Source: Actinotignum sanguinis (lineage in GTDB: Bacteria; Actinomycetota; Actinomycetes; Actinomycetales; Actinomycetaceae). Taken from it: a stretch of 64,000 bases of DNA. Under the pieces are notes generated by a model, which made no database searches, was not told where the DNA came from, and saw only the letters and a program-made list of their open reading frames with translations. Where the stretch lies: assembly GCF_003957255.1 (NCBI RefSeq), contig NZ_QDIE01000002.1:62001-126000 (forward strand), read 5' to 3'. Positions 26,664-35,474 of the stretch are shown here, piece after piece (position 1 is the stretch's first letter; the number at the start of each line of letters is the position of its first letter). The position numbers and the translations under genes were made by a program.

Positions 26664-28823
26664 ATGACCGTGAAACCTTGGCTGGATATTTACCCGGAGT
26701 GGGTACCCTCCGATATCACGGTGGACGAGGAGACTTTAGAAGAGTCGCTCCTGCGCGCGGCCGAACGCTATCCCAATCGGGTTGCCTTGGATTTCCTCGG
26801 GGCGACGACGAGTTATCGGGAGCTGGTTGAGCGGGCTCGCCGGGTTGCTACTCTCCTGCGCAGTTTAGGGGTGCAGCGTGGGGATACCGTCGCCGTGGCC
26901 TTACCGAATTGTCCCCAACATATGTACGCCCTGTGGGGTGCGATCCTGACGGGTGCGACCGTGGCGGAGATGAATCCACTAGCTCCGCGACCTGAATTAC
27001 ATCGTCAGATCACGATGGTTGATGCGCGGGTTGTTATTGCGTGGGAGAAGACCATTGCCACGCTGGCACCAGCCGCCTACGACGCGCGCCACTATTTCGC
27101 GGTTGACCTCTCCCGCGACTTACCCCTGACCTCTCGGATTCTTCTCAAGCTTCCGGTGGCGCAGGCACGGACCCAGCGTGCTCGCTTGCGCGGGGATGTT
27201 CCCGCTCACGTGGCTTCTTTTGATCGGGAGTGGCGGAAAGCGGCTCCTATGGATCTCGATACGTTCCGTAAACCGCAGGCGGATGACGTAGCGCTCTATA
27301 TGTTTACCGGGGGTACCACCGGCAAGCCGAAAGCGGTAATGCTCACGCACCGGAATTTGGTGTCCAACCGCAAGCAGATCATTGCCTGGGTGCCTTTTGA
27401 GGCTGATCATCACGAGGTGATTGCTGGGGTGCTGCCCCTCTTCCATGCGTTCGGTTTTACGCTCATGATGATGTGCGGCCTTGATCTAGCTGCGACCGCT
27501 ATTTTCTTGCCGAATTTCGATATTAAGTCTTTACTGGCTGCTCAGAAGCGACGCCCCATCACCGTGTTGCCCGGGGTAACACCCATGTTCTCCCGTATTC
27601 TTGCCGAGGTGGAAAAGCGGGAAGCAGCCGGGGAAACTATTGATCTGTCCTCGATTCGTTTCGGGGTGTCCGGCGCGATGGCACTGCCGAGCGAGGTGGC
27701 GCGCCGCTGGGAGGAACGCACCGGCGGTTTCCTCATCGAGGGCTATGGAATGACGGAATCATCTCCGGTGGTTTCTGGATCTCCGATGAGCCAGGATCGG
27801 CGCCCTTCCACCCTAGGTGTTCCGTTCCCCGGTACCGAGGTACGTATCGCCAATCCCGATAATTTGGCGGAGGATGCCGCGGATGTGGGCGAGATTTTGG
27901 TGCGCGGCCCGCAAGTTTTTACTGGGTACCTGGGTGAACCGGAGGAAACCGAGGAGGCGTTGTTCGGAGACTGGCTGCGTACCGGTGACTTGGGGCGCTG
28001 GGATGGTCCTTTCGTTGTTATGGCTGATCGCGCGAAGGAGATGATTAATTCCTCCGGTTTTAATATTTATCCTTCCGAGGTGGAGGAAGTCCTGCGGGAA
28101 ATGCCAGAGGTCCGCGACGTGGCAGTTGTGGGGATTCCCGCTGCGGAACGTGGCGAATCAGTGGTGGCCGCTCTTGTATTAGAACCGGGATCCACGGTTG
28201 ATCTGGCGGCGGTGCGCCGCTGGGCCGAAGGCAAGCTCGCTCATTACGCGATGCCATCCTCTATTGCTCTTTTTGATTCTCTTCCCACGTCCCAGTTAGG
28301 GAAGGTGATGCGCCGCTCGGTGCGCGAACAGCTGGATAATTTCGAGCTAACTGCCGGGGTGTGGGTGAAAAAAGCCGGTGCGGTTGCTGGAAGTGCTACT
28401 ACCGCGGTGGGTGACATGACCCGTGAGACTTTCGAGCGCGTATTGGCCGGCTTGGAGACCACCTATAACCTGACTGTCGATCAGATTCAAAGTTGGGCCT
28501 CCAGCATCACGAAGTCCGCCACGGAAAGTGGTGGTGCGGTACGCCAATGGGTCGATAAGACTGCCCCCAGCCAGGAAACTATTGCTGCTTTCGTGCGTTC
28601 TGCGGGAGCTACTTTGGAATCTTTCGCCACCTGGGTGGTACGATCTGGCCACGACTTAGTTGCTGGCGCTACGCGGTCAATCACGCCTACTGCACAAGAA
28701 CATGCGAGCGCCCAGAACCGTTACCCCCAAAGCGATGACAGCAGCGACGGTGCCACTACCCCCGCCTCGGGTAGCTCCGCAACCTCCCAAAATGAGGAGA
28801 ATTCAACTAGCCCGGAAAACTAG
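26664..28823 (+). CDS. fadD: Long-chain fatty-acid-CoA ligase with C-terminal amphipathic extension
   Basis: AMP-binding enzyme that activates fatty acids to acyl-CoA via acyl-AMP. The ATP loop MFTGGTTGKPKAVMLTHRN, the FHAFGFTL segment, EGYGMTESSPV, the TGDLGRWD hinge region and KEMINSSGFNIYPSEVEE are all intact. The catalytic protein ends near residue 555. About 160 further residues are Ser/Thr/Ala-rich and form amphipathic helices (for example ETFERVLAGLETTYN and AFVRSAGATLESFATWVV), then a polar end. That extension is not part of usual FadD proteins. The ATG at 26664 has AAGGAG upstream. Confidence 0.9.
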   Translation: MTVKPWLDIYPEWVPSDITVDEETLEESLLRAAERYPNRVALDFLGATTSYRELVERARRVATLLRSLGVQRGDTVAVALPNCPQHMYALWGAILTGATVAEMNPLAPRPELHRQITMVDARVVIAWEKTIATLAPAAYDARHYFAVDLSRDLPLTSRILLKLPVAQARTQRARLRGDVPAHVASFDREWRKAAPMDLDTFRKPQADDVALYMFTGGTTGKPKAVMLTHRNLVSNRKQIIAWVPFEADHHEVIAGVLPLFHAFGFTLMMMCGLDLAATAIFLPNFDIKSLLAAQKRRPITVLPGVTPMFSRILAEVEKREAAGETIDLSSIRFGVSGAMALPSEVARRWEERTGGFLIEGYGMTESSPVVSGSPMSQDRRPSTLGVPFPGTEVRIANPDNLAEDAADVGEILVRGPQVFTGYLGEPEETEEALFGDWLRTGDLGRWDGPFVVMADRAKEMINSSGFNIYPSEVEEVLREMPEVRDVAVVGIPAAERGESVVAALVLEPGSTVDLAAVRRWAEGKLAHYAMPSSIALFDSLPTSQLGKVMRRSVREQLDNFELTAGVWVKKAGAVAGSATTAVGDMTRETFERVLAGLETTYNLTVDQIQSWASSITKSATESGGAVRQWVDKTAPSQETIAAFVRSAGATLESFATWVVRSGHDLVAGATRSITPTAQEHASAQNRYPQSDDSSDGATTPASGSSATSQNEENSTSPEN

Positions 28824-28908
28824 ACCGTTGGTGTGGTCCCACGGGTGGGAGCGCTCCGTATAGCTATGCCTCACAACCGACCACAAGCAACGCGCAGCCC
28901 ACAAACAC

Positions 28909-28944
28909 CGCTCAGCGCAGGAGCTTCGCTCAGCGCAGGAGCTT
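28909..28944. repeat. 18-bp tandem duplication after nrdR
   Basis: CGCTCAGCGCAGGAGCTT occurs twice head to tail (28909-28926 and 28927-28944), ending at the nrdR stop codon. It lies in the convergent fadD-nrdR gap. The unit contains CGCT-G-AGCG-like symmetry on the minus strand. A weak hairpin (TCCCAC/GTGGGA, 28837-28850) nearer fadD has no T run. Confidence 0.8.
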
Positions 28945-29447
28945 CAGGATTGAGGTTTCGAGAAATCCGGCGATTCTGATGCAACCGGAACATCCGGATC
29001 ACGGCGCAGGTCTGCGATGGCGCGCTCAAAATCATCAATCGAATCGTAATTTGAGTAGACCGAGGCGAAACGAAGATATGCGACGAGATCAAGAGCCTTG
29101 AGCGGTTCGAGAATAGCTAGGCCGATATCATGCGCGTCAATCTGCGAGCTGCCCGAGGAGCGGACTTTTTCTTCCACTTGTGCTCCGAGCAGCGCGAGTT
29201 GATCTTCGGTAACCGGGCGCCCCTGGCAGGCTTTCCCTACCCCGTTGATAATTTTCTGACGTGAGAAAGGTTCGGTAGCGCCCGAGCGCTTGACGACCAC
29301 AAGACTGGCGGTTTCCAGCGTAGAGAAACGCCGATGGCAGTTCGGGCATTCGCGACGGCGACGAATGGAAAGTCCATCATCGGCGGTACGAGAATCAATC
29401 ACCCGTGAATCAGGGTTGCGACAAAATGGGCAATGCACATTAATCAT
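28944..29447 (-). CDS. nrdR: Transcriptional repressor NrdR
   Basis: Zinc-ribbon plus ATP-cone regulator of ribonucleotide reductase genes. The zinc ribbon has CPFC (about 6-9) and CPNC (about 34-37). The ATP cone starts with [17 protein letters not shown] and continues through [17 protein letters not shown]. Length 167 is typical. The ATG gives MINVHCPFC with GAGG upstream; an internal GTG (VHCPFC) would match the commonly annotated start. NrdR next to a LysM gene and lexA is a frequent actinobacterial order. Confidence 0.95.
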   Translation of the reverse strand: MINVHCPFCRNPDSRVIDSRTADDGLSIRRRRECPNCHRRFSTLETASLVVVKRSGATEPFSRQKIINGVGKACQGRPVTEDQLALLGAQVEEKVRSSGSSQIDAHDIGLAILEPLKALDLVAYLRFASVYSNYDSIDDFERAIADLRRDPDVPVASESPDFSKPQS

Positions 29448-29539
29448 TCTAAATGCCTCAGCTATAATGCGCCAACCGTATACCTATGACGAGATTGCCC
29501 AGCCCTCCGTACCGCCTGTGCTCAACCGAAAGTTCAGGA

Positions 29540-30223
29540 CTAATAGCCCGGAATCTCAAGAACCTGGCCGGGAACCAAGTTATGCGAGGAGAGTCCGTTG
29601 AGATTGACGATATCTGCCACTCCGGTGGAAATATCAGGAACTCCCGGGATGCTGGCAGCAATACTCGCTAAGCTATCCCCACCTTGCACCGTTACGGTTG
29701 CCATTCCCGTTTCCAGGAAAGTAGTTCCCACGATCATGGCAAAACTGGCTAACAGAAGAGTAACAGCGATGGTCAGCGCTACCCGCACACCCATCCGTAC
29801 GACACTATCCAGAGATGCCGTACTGGATCGCACCCCGGGTACCGCCGCACCGCGAACCGGCTTCACCAAAGTGGCGGATGCCGTATTCGAAGCCAGCGAT
29901 GCTGAGACGGTGCGTGAACGCGAGACCGATGGTGCCGATAGCGGTACCGCCCGAGCAACCTTGTGAGTACCAACCTCAGGCGCAAAAGCAACCGGACGGC
30001 GTACCGCGCCCAGAGCCGGAGTGTTCCAGCGCCGGCGCGCCCCCGCTACCCGTAGTGCCGTGACCGAAGCTGCCCCGCGAGCATCCCCGTGGCAAACTTC
30101 TTCCCCGCGTGACTTACTATGCACGGCCGCGGATTGCTCACCCACCACCCGCAGCTTCGGGTGCCGCCGGCTAGTGTGAGCACGGCTGGTTTCCCGCGTT
30201 ATCTCCTGGTATGCGACACTCAT
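29540..30223 (-). CDS. LysM-domain membrane protein, LexA-box controlled
   Basis: A 227-residue protein with a long basic Ala/Arg/Ser-rich cytosolic part (about 1-145), one membrane helix (about 150-175, VRVALTIAVTLLLASFAMIV) and a C-terminal LysM domain (TVTVQGGDSLASIAASI, then NLNGLSSHNLVPGQVLEI) that should bind peptidoglycan outside the membrane. The ATG at 30223 was preferred over earlier starts because GAGGAG lies eight bases upstream. A LexA box ends 13 bp upstream of this start. In many actinobacteria the divergent partner of lexA encodes such a protein, which in some species inhibits division during SOS; that role is inferred here. Confidence 0.8.
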   Translation of the reverse strand: MSVAYQEITRETSRAHTSRRHPKLRVVGEQSAAVHSKSRGEEVCHGDARGAASVTALRVAGARRRWNTPALGAVRRPVAFAPEVGTHKVARAVPLSAPSVSRSRTVSASLASNTASATLVKPVRGAAVPGVRSSTASLDSVVRMGVRVALTIAVTLLLASFAMIVGTTFLETGMATVTVQGGDSLASIAASIPGVPDISTGVADIVNLNGLSSHNLVPGQVLEIPGY

Positions 30224-30235
30224 TTTCCACTCCTC

Positions 30236-30247
30236 GAACATTCGTTC
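30236..30247. promoter_or_regulatory. LexA (SOS) box 1 between LysM gene and lexA
   Basis: GAACATTCGTTC fits the actinobacterial LexA box GAAC-N4-GTTC, with flanking C and G extending it. It lies 13 bp from the LysM gene start, overlapping its leader. Confidence 0.85.
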
Positions 30248-30294
30248 GCCGAACATCTGTATGTTAGACTAGTACGACAGTGAGGGTTTGTCTA

Positions 30295-30306
30295 GAACGT
30301 TCGTTC
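30295..30306. promoter_or_regulatory. LexA (SOS) box 2, upstream of lexA
   Basis: GAACGTTCGTTC fits GAAC-N4-GTTC and lies 101 bp upstream of the lexA ATG. Together with box 1 it indicates autoregulation of lexA and control of the divergent LysM gene. Confidence 0.88.
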
Positions 30307-30406
30307 GACTCCGTGAGGTTCGGTCCTACTCCGGGCCCTACCGTCGTAGAACTATTCAAACCCGCCCTTACGACAAAAAATTCGGCACGAACGCTCGGGA
30401 GTGCAT

Positions 30407-31114
30407 ATGGATCATCCTCAACTCACGGCTCGCCAGGCAGAGATACTGGACGTTGTTATTGACGGGATCGCCACCCATCACGTCCCGCCAACGGTGCGGG
30501 AAATCGGTGAAGAAGTGGGTATGTCCTCCCCTTCCTCAGTGAAATACCAACTCGATGCACTGGAGGAAAAGGGCTACATCTCCCGCAACCCTCGCCGGCC
30601 TCGCATGATTGAGCTCACAGAAGCCGGCCGTGCCCACGCACGCCGTTCCCGCGGTGATTCCGAGTGGGAAAGCCGGCTACTTCCGGTGAGTGAACCGGGT
30701 CAGGCCAGCTTGGAATCTGATGTCCCAGTGGATATTAGTGAGGCAATCAATGTGCCAGTCGTCGGGAAAATCGCGGCCGGCGCTCCGATTCTGGCTGAAG
30801 AGCTCATTGAAGATGTGTTCCCGCTACCGCGCCAATTGACCGGAACCGGCGAGCTTTTCACCCTGAAAGTCCAGGGCGAATCGATGATTGATGCGGCGAT
30901 TTGCGATGGGGACTGGGTGGTGGTGCGCCGCCAGCCTACCGCCGAAAACGGGGAAATCGTTGCTGCCATGATCGATGGGGAGGCCACGGTGAAAGTTCTC
31001 CAACGCCGCGATGGCCACGTCACACTGCTTCCTTGCAACCCCGCTTACTCCCCCATTCCCGCCGATGATAGCGAAGTGCTCGGGCGCGTCGTCATGGTAC
31101 TGCGCACCCTCTAG
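30407..31114 (+). CDS. lexA: SOS repressor LexA
   Basis: Dimeric repressor that cleaves itself when stimulated by RecA filaments. The winged helix N-terminal domain (QLTARQAEILDVVIDGI, then VREIGEEVGMSSPSSVKYQL) is followed by the S24 peptidase domain. The cleavage bond is Ala124-Gly125 in GKIAAGAP, the nucleophile Ser159 in GESMID, and the general base Lys196 in ATVKVL. Length 235 is normal. The ATG at 30407 was preferred over a GTG two codons earlier because GGGAG lies five bases upstream. Confidence 0.97.
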   Translation: MDHPQLTARQAEILDVVIDGIATHHVPPTVREIGEEVGMSSPSSVKYQLDALEEKGYISRNPRRPRMIELTEAGRAHARRSRGDSEWESRLLPVSEPGQASLESDVPVDISEAINVPVVGKIAAGAPILAEELIEDVFPLPRQLTGTGELFTLKVQGESMIDAAICDGDWVVVRRQPTAENGEIVAAMIDGEATVKVLQRRDGHVTLLPCNPAYSPIPADDSEVLGRVVMVLRTL

Positions 31115-31234
31115 CCAACCTCGGTTTCAGGTAGCCTCTGGAACACCGCGATTGGCAAACCCGCATGTCGAGCAGGGCTGCGGCGTCGTACTACTATCCA
31201 CTGCCCAAGCCGGGTTACTATTCGGGCTAGACCG

Positions 31235-33175
31235 CTATTTAACTTGAGCCGCGAGCCGCCCCAGGGCCGCCCGGACCACGGCGCCGTTGTCCGTTCCCCA
31301 CATATGCGGAAGGGAAGCACGCAAGAACCCACCGTAACGCGCGGTGACAAGCCGCGGATCCAGAATCGCGACCACGCCCCGGTCACTTTCACTACGGATG
31401 AGGCGCCCGGCCCCCTGCGCCAACAACAGGGCAGCATGCGCTGCGGACACATCCATGAAGCCGTTATATCCGCGCTCGTTAGCCCGGCGTGAACGTGCTT
31501 GGACCAGCGCGTCATTGGGGCGCGGGAACGGAATCCGATCAATGGTCACCAGGCGGCACGTCAGACCGGGAACATCCACCCCCTGCCACAGCGAAAGGGT
31601 ACCGAAAAGCGAGGCGTGGGGATCCGCGGCAAAATCTTTGACGAGGGTGGGCAGCTGGTCCTCACCCTGCGCCAAAATGGGCAGATCAAGGTGATCGCGG
31701 GCGAAGGCCGCGGCCTCGTTCGCGGCCTTACGGGAGGTGAAAAGACACAGCGCCCCACCCTCCGCCGCCTCGATCAATTCCACGAGTTCACGCAGAGTTT
31801 CCTCCCCGTATCCTTCCTTCCCCGGGACGGGCAGGTGGCGCGCGACATAAAGAATGCCCTGCTGGTGGTAGGTGAATGGCGAGCCGACGTCGATTCCCCG
31901 CCACGGACCCTGGCTCGGATAAGAGAAACCGATCTGACGAGCAGCCAGGTCAAAACGCCCGCCAATGGCGAGCGTGGCGGAGGTAAGGATCGCGGGGCGG
32001 GCCTCGAAAAGCGTATCCGCCAACGGTGCAGACACATCGAGGGGTGCCGCACACAGACTCGAACGCCCCTCCAGATCGCGGGCAAGCCACACGACCAATG
32101 TGCCAGTTGCCACTGCTTCACTCACCATAGCGCTCACCATATCGACGCAGGTTGAAAGCCGGTGGCGCACCACCGCTTTCGTTGCGGCATCTGATTCGGT
32201 ACTACCGGGCAGAGCTGCGACGTCGTTCTCCACCAGCTGCAATTCGCGCAACAACAGCATAAGAGCGTCCTGCAAAGGCGCGGGCAGGCAGGCAAGGCGC
32301 CCTTCCTCCAGCTCATCCATAATGGCGACGACGCCGTCACGGGCCCGTTCGATCCCCTCAGCCAAAATTTTTTCGCGGCGCAGCAGGCGCGCCAATCCCG
32401 TGATTTCCCCGTGGGAAAGCGCGAAGGTGAGTTGGCTCGTCACGCGGTCGGCGAGATCATGAGCTTCGTCTACAACAAAAGCATCCACGTCCGGGAGCAC
32501 GGGGGTGCCGGAACTATGCACGCCCAGCATGGCGTGGTTCGTGATGACGATATCTGCTTCGGCCGCCGCGGTGCGGGCCCGCACCGGAAAACACACGTCA
32601 CGTAGCGGGCACTTCACCCCCACGCATTCGGGTTTACTCAAGGACACCTGGCGCCAGGCCCGCTCGGATACCCCGGGGACAAGGTCGTCACGATCCCCGG
32701 TCTCAGTTTCCGCGGCCCATTCGCGCAAACGCACGACTTCTTCACCGGTTGCACTCGCGCCGTATTCCCCTTCGGCGCGGCTGACAAGCGCATCATCCTC
32801 GGGATAACCACCGTGGACCTTACGCAAACACACGTAATTATTCCAGCCTTTGAGCAGAGCGATATGCGGCTCATGCCCGGTTACCGCACTGACGGCTCGC
32901 GCCACTCGCGGCGCGTCCTGCCCCACGATTTGGCGCTGCAAGGCAAGGGTGGCGGTAGACACCACCGCACGCTGACCGGTCCGCACCGACCATTCCATGA
33001 GCGGAACCAGGTAGCCAATGGATTTCCCCGTGCCCGTCCCAGCTTGGATCAGCAGGTGGGAAGAGTCCTCCAACGCGGTGGCGGTCTCCTCAACCATACG
33101 ATTCTGGCCCTCGCGGACCGCTCCCCCGAGATCCGCAACCACCAGTTCGAGGATCTCGGCCAGTTCTTTTCTCAT
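31235..33175 (-). CDS. dinG: DinG/XPD-like ATP-dependent DNA helicase
   Basis: A 646-residue superfamily 2 helicase of the iron-sulfur XPD/DinG family. Walker A is IQAGTGTGKSIGYLVP near 42; four cysteines in NYVC and then ECVGVKCPLRDVCFP match a 4Fe-4S cluster ligand set; VVDEAHDLAD is motif II; the C-terminal motifs include FGTLSLWQGVDVPG and QGAGRLIRSESDRG. These enzymes unwind forked, D-loop or R-loop substrates. Its ATG overlaps the hflX stop as ATGA. It ends 120 bp from the convergent lexA. Confidence 0.9.
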   Translation of the reverse strand: MRKELAEILELVVADLGGAVREGQNRMVEETATALEDSSHLLIQAGTGTGKSIGYLVPLMEWSVRTGQRAVVSTATLALQRQIVGQDAPRVARAVSAVTGHEPHIALLKGWNNYVCLRKVHGGYPEDDALVSRAEGEYGASATGEEVVRLREWAAETETGDRDDLVPGVSERAWRQVSLSKPECVGVKCPLRDVCFPVRARTAAAEADIVITNHAMLGVHSSGTPVLPDVDAFVVDEAHDLADRVTSQLTFALSHGEITGLARLLRREKILAEGIERARDGVVAIMDELEEGRLACLPAPLQDALMLLLRELQLVENDVAALPGSTESDAATKAVVRHRLSTCVDMVSAMVSEAVATGTLVVWLARDLEGRSSLCAAPLDVSAPLADTLFEARPAILTSATLAIGGRFDLAARQIGFSYPSQGPWRGIDVGSPFTYHQQGILYVARHLPVPGKEGYGEETLRELVELIEAAEGGALCLFTSRKAANEAAAFARDHLDLPILAQGEDQLPTLVKDFAADPHASLFGTLSLWQGVDVPGLTCRLVTIDRIPFPRPNDALVQARSRRANERGYNGFMDVSAAHAALLLAQGAGRLIRSESDRGVVAILDPRLVTARYGGFLRASLPHMWGTDNGAVVRAALGRLAAQVK

Positions 33176-34677
33176 GCCCGCATCCTGGTGGACGCGTCTG
33201 TTTGGGCATCCCAGCGGGAGTCGATCTGCCCAGCGATATTTGCTCGCACCCGGGCGTGGATACGCGTACCGGTCGGAAGATAGTCGAGCTCGTCCAATAA
33301 TTCGCCCTCTTCCAGAATCCGCGAGACGAGATCACCACGCTCGAAGGGAATAATGGCGTCAATTTCAATATCGGGGTGGGGCAGTTCTTCCTCGATGCGC
33401 GCAAGCAGCTCATCGATTCCCACCCCGCTATGCGAGGAAACCGCGATAGCGGAAGGGTAGCGTGAACGCAGAGCGGTCAGATCTACCGGATCGGCAATAT
33501 CAGCCTTGGAGAGCACAATAATCTCCGGGATATCGCGGGCACCGGGCACATCCGCGAGCACGTCGTGCACGGCCGTGACCTGGGCAACCGGATCCGCATT
33601 GGAGGCATCGACCACGTGGAGGAGAACATCCGCCCCATCCACTTCTTCAAGGGTGGAGCGGAAAGCTTCGACCAGCTGAGTGGGAAGATTACGCACAAAT
33701 CCCACCGTATCCGAAAGCGTGAATTCGCGGCCTTCCGGGGTGATGGCTTTGCGTACTGTCGGGTCGAGAGTGGCGAAGAGGGCATTTTCAACCAGAACAT
33801 TCGCCCCGGTAAGCCGGTTGAGCAGCGAGGATTTCCCGGCGTTCGTGTAGCCAACCACCACCACGGAGGGGATACCGGTACGCCGCCGTTCTGCACGCCG
33901 AGTGGAGCGGGCCGGTGCCATCTTTTTGATATCACGCCTGAGTTTTGCCATGCGTTGGCGAATGCGGCGTCGATCTAATTCCAGCTGAGTTTCACCGGGG
34001 CCGCGCGATCCGATTCCGGCACCGCCGGCCACCTGCCCACCAGCCTGGCGTGACATCGATTCACCCCAACCGCGCAGGCGCGGGAGCAGATATTCGAGCT
34101 GCGCGAGTTCTACCTGAGCTTTGCCTTCCTTCGATTGGGCATGCCGCGCAAAAATATCAAGAATGAGAGCGGTACGGTCAATAACCTTGACGTTGACGAT
34201 ATCTTCGAGGGCGCGCCGTTGAGAAGGTGCCAGCTCGGTATCAACAATGACGGTATCAGCTTCGTGAGCTTCCACCATCGCGGCAAGTTCTCGAGCTTTT
34301 CCCGCCCCGAGGTAGGTGGCACGGTCAGGAAGCGCGCGGCGCTGGATAACACCGGCAAGTACCGTTGAGCCGGCCGTATCAGCTAGCGCTGCGAGTTCAC
34401 GGAGGGATTCTTCGGCCCGTGGACGATCATCAGCGAAGACTCCCACAAGGATGACTCGTTCCAGGCGGACCTGGCGGTATTCAACGTCAATCCCTTGTTC
34501 GCGTTCGATACCGCGGGCCAGACCTTCCACTTCCTGGAGGCCGACGTGGTCGCGGTGGGTATTGCCCGTACTCTCTTGCCATACGGTATCGGCTTGGAGC
34601 ACTGTGCCGCGGCGGGTGGAGATATCAACATCACCGACGTGGTGCTCATGTTCATGTACTTCGTTACTAATGGCCAC
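33172..34677 (-). CDS. hflX: Ribosome-associated GTPase HflX
   Basis: GTPase that splits stalled or hibernating ribosomes. The HflX N-terminal domain is recognised by VILVGVFADDRPRAEESLREL; the glycine-rich linker by RGPGETQLELDRRRIRQR; the G domain by VVGYTNAGKSSLLNRLTG, DTVGFVRNLPTQLVEAF and VLSKADI. A GTG at 34677 with AAGGAG four bases upstream was preferred over an ATG eight codons earlier that has no good ribosome site. The N-terminal 60 residues are His/Glu-rich and poorly conserved. It is coupled to the dinG-type gene. Confidence 0.93.
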   Translation of the reverse strand: MAISNEVHEHEHHVGDVDISTRRGTVLQADTVWQESTGNTHRDHVGLQEVEGLARGIEREQGIDVEYRQVRLERVILVGVFADDRPRAEESLRELAALADTAGSTVLAGVIQRRALPDRATYLGAGKARELAAMVEAHEADTVIVDTELAPSQRRALEDIVNVKVIDRTALILDIFARHAQSKEGKAQVELAQLEYLLPRLRGWGESMSRQAGGQVAGGAGIGSRGPGETQLELDRRRIRQRMAKLRRDIKKMAPARSTRRAERRRTGIPSVVVVGYTNAGKSSLLNRLTGANVLVENALFATLDPTVRKAITPEGREFTLSDTVGFVRNLPTQLVEAFRSTLEEVDGADVLLHVVDASNADPVAQVTAVHDVLADVPGARDIPEIIVLSKADIADPVDLTALRSRYPSAIAVSSHSGVGIDELLARIEEELPHPDIEIDAIIPFERGDLVSRILEEGELLDELDYLPTGTRIHARVRANIAGQIDSRWDAQTDASTRMRA

Positions 34678-34796
34678 GTTCTCCTTCGTATGGACTCTCA
34701 TTTTCTCACGTTGCGCCGAAGTTTCCTACCGGCAACCTGGCGCATATGCGTGGTCGGCGGCGCTTCCTGCGAGTTTCTTCCTCTCCGCGCCTCGTT

Positions 34797-34802
34797 TAAG
34801 CT
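34797..34802 (+). promoter_or_regulatory. TAAGCT -10-like element six bases before an ATG
   Basis: TAAGCT ends six bases before the ATG at 34809; no ribosome site is visible. This suggests a leaderless transcript. Confidence 0.4.
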
Positions 34803-34808
34803 GGTGTT

Positions 34809-35411
34809 ATGACTTCGCACTACTTTTCAGAGCATCCGGATACCGCGAGCAACGCCCGTGCCATGGAGGTAACGATCCGCGGGCGGGCCTATTCCGTTAC
34901 GGTCGACGACGGCGTCTTTTCCGGCAACGGCCTAGATAAAGGAACCGCGGTCCTCTTACGAAAAGTGCCCGAACCGGAATTGGAGCCGGGTGATATCGCG
35001 GTGGATCTCGGGTGCGGCTGGGGGCCGATCACCTTGGCTTTGGCCGCCGAAACTCCTCGCGTTATCGGGGTGGATGTGAATGAGCGGGCTCGCGAATTGA
35101 CACGTATCAACCTTGAAGCCAACGGCTTACATGGCGACGTGCTTACCCCCGGCGAGGCCCTGGAGCGTTTGGGAGAGAAATCAATTCGGTTGCTGTGGTC
35201 GAATCCTCCTATCCGGATTGGGAAAGCTGCCCTGCATGAGTTGCTTGCTACCTGGCTGGATCGCCTGGCAGCAGATGGCGAAGCCTACCTGGTTGTGCAG
35301 AAGAATTTGGGTGCGGATTCCCTTGCTGCTTGGCTAGCGGGCGAGGGGTACCTGTGCGAGAAGATCGGATCCTCCAAGGGATTCCGGGTCTTGCGGGTAC
35401 GCCGGTCATGA
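34809..35411 (+). CDS. RsmC-like class I SAM methyltransferase
   Basis: A 200-residue methyltransferase with the SAM loop VDLGCGWGPITLALA near 63, the acidic GVDVNERA, and the SNPPIRIGK motif near 137 that matches the NPPF/NPPI of N6-adenine or N2-guanine methyltransferases. It resembles the small RsmC-type enzymes of Gram-positive bacteria that methylate guanine in 16S rRNA. It occupies the place between hflX and miaA where dapF is common in actinobacteria, but on the opposite strand. It is convergent with miaA. Confidence 0.85.
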   Translation: MTSHYFSEHPDTASNARAMEVTIRGRAYSVTVDDGVFSGNGLDKGTAVLLRKVPEPELEPGDIAVDLGCGWGPITLALAAETPRVIGVDVNERARELTRINLEANGLHGDVLTPGEALERLGEKSIRLLWSNPPIRIGKAALHELLATWLDRLAADGEAYLVVQKNLGADSLAAWLAGEGYLCEKIGSSKGFRVLRVRRS

Positions 35412-35474
35412 CACACGTTGGCCACTGGTTACCAGGCGATACACTCGGAGTGACAAGCGCGCTCCTCGCCCTCG

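Noticed and set aside
31115-31234. Terminator between lexA and the DinG-type gene
   Set aside because: Only very short stems (AGCC/GGCT) without a T run were found.
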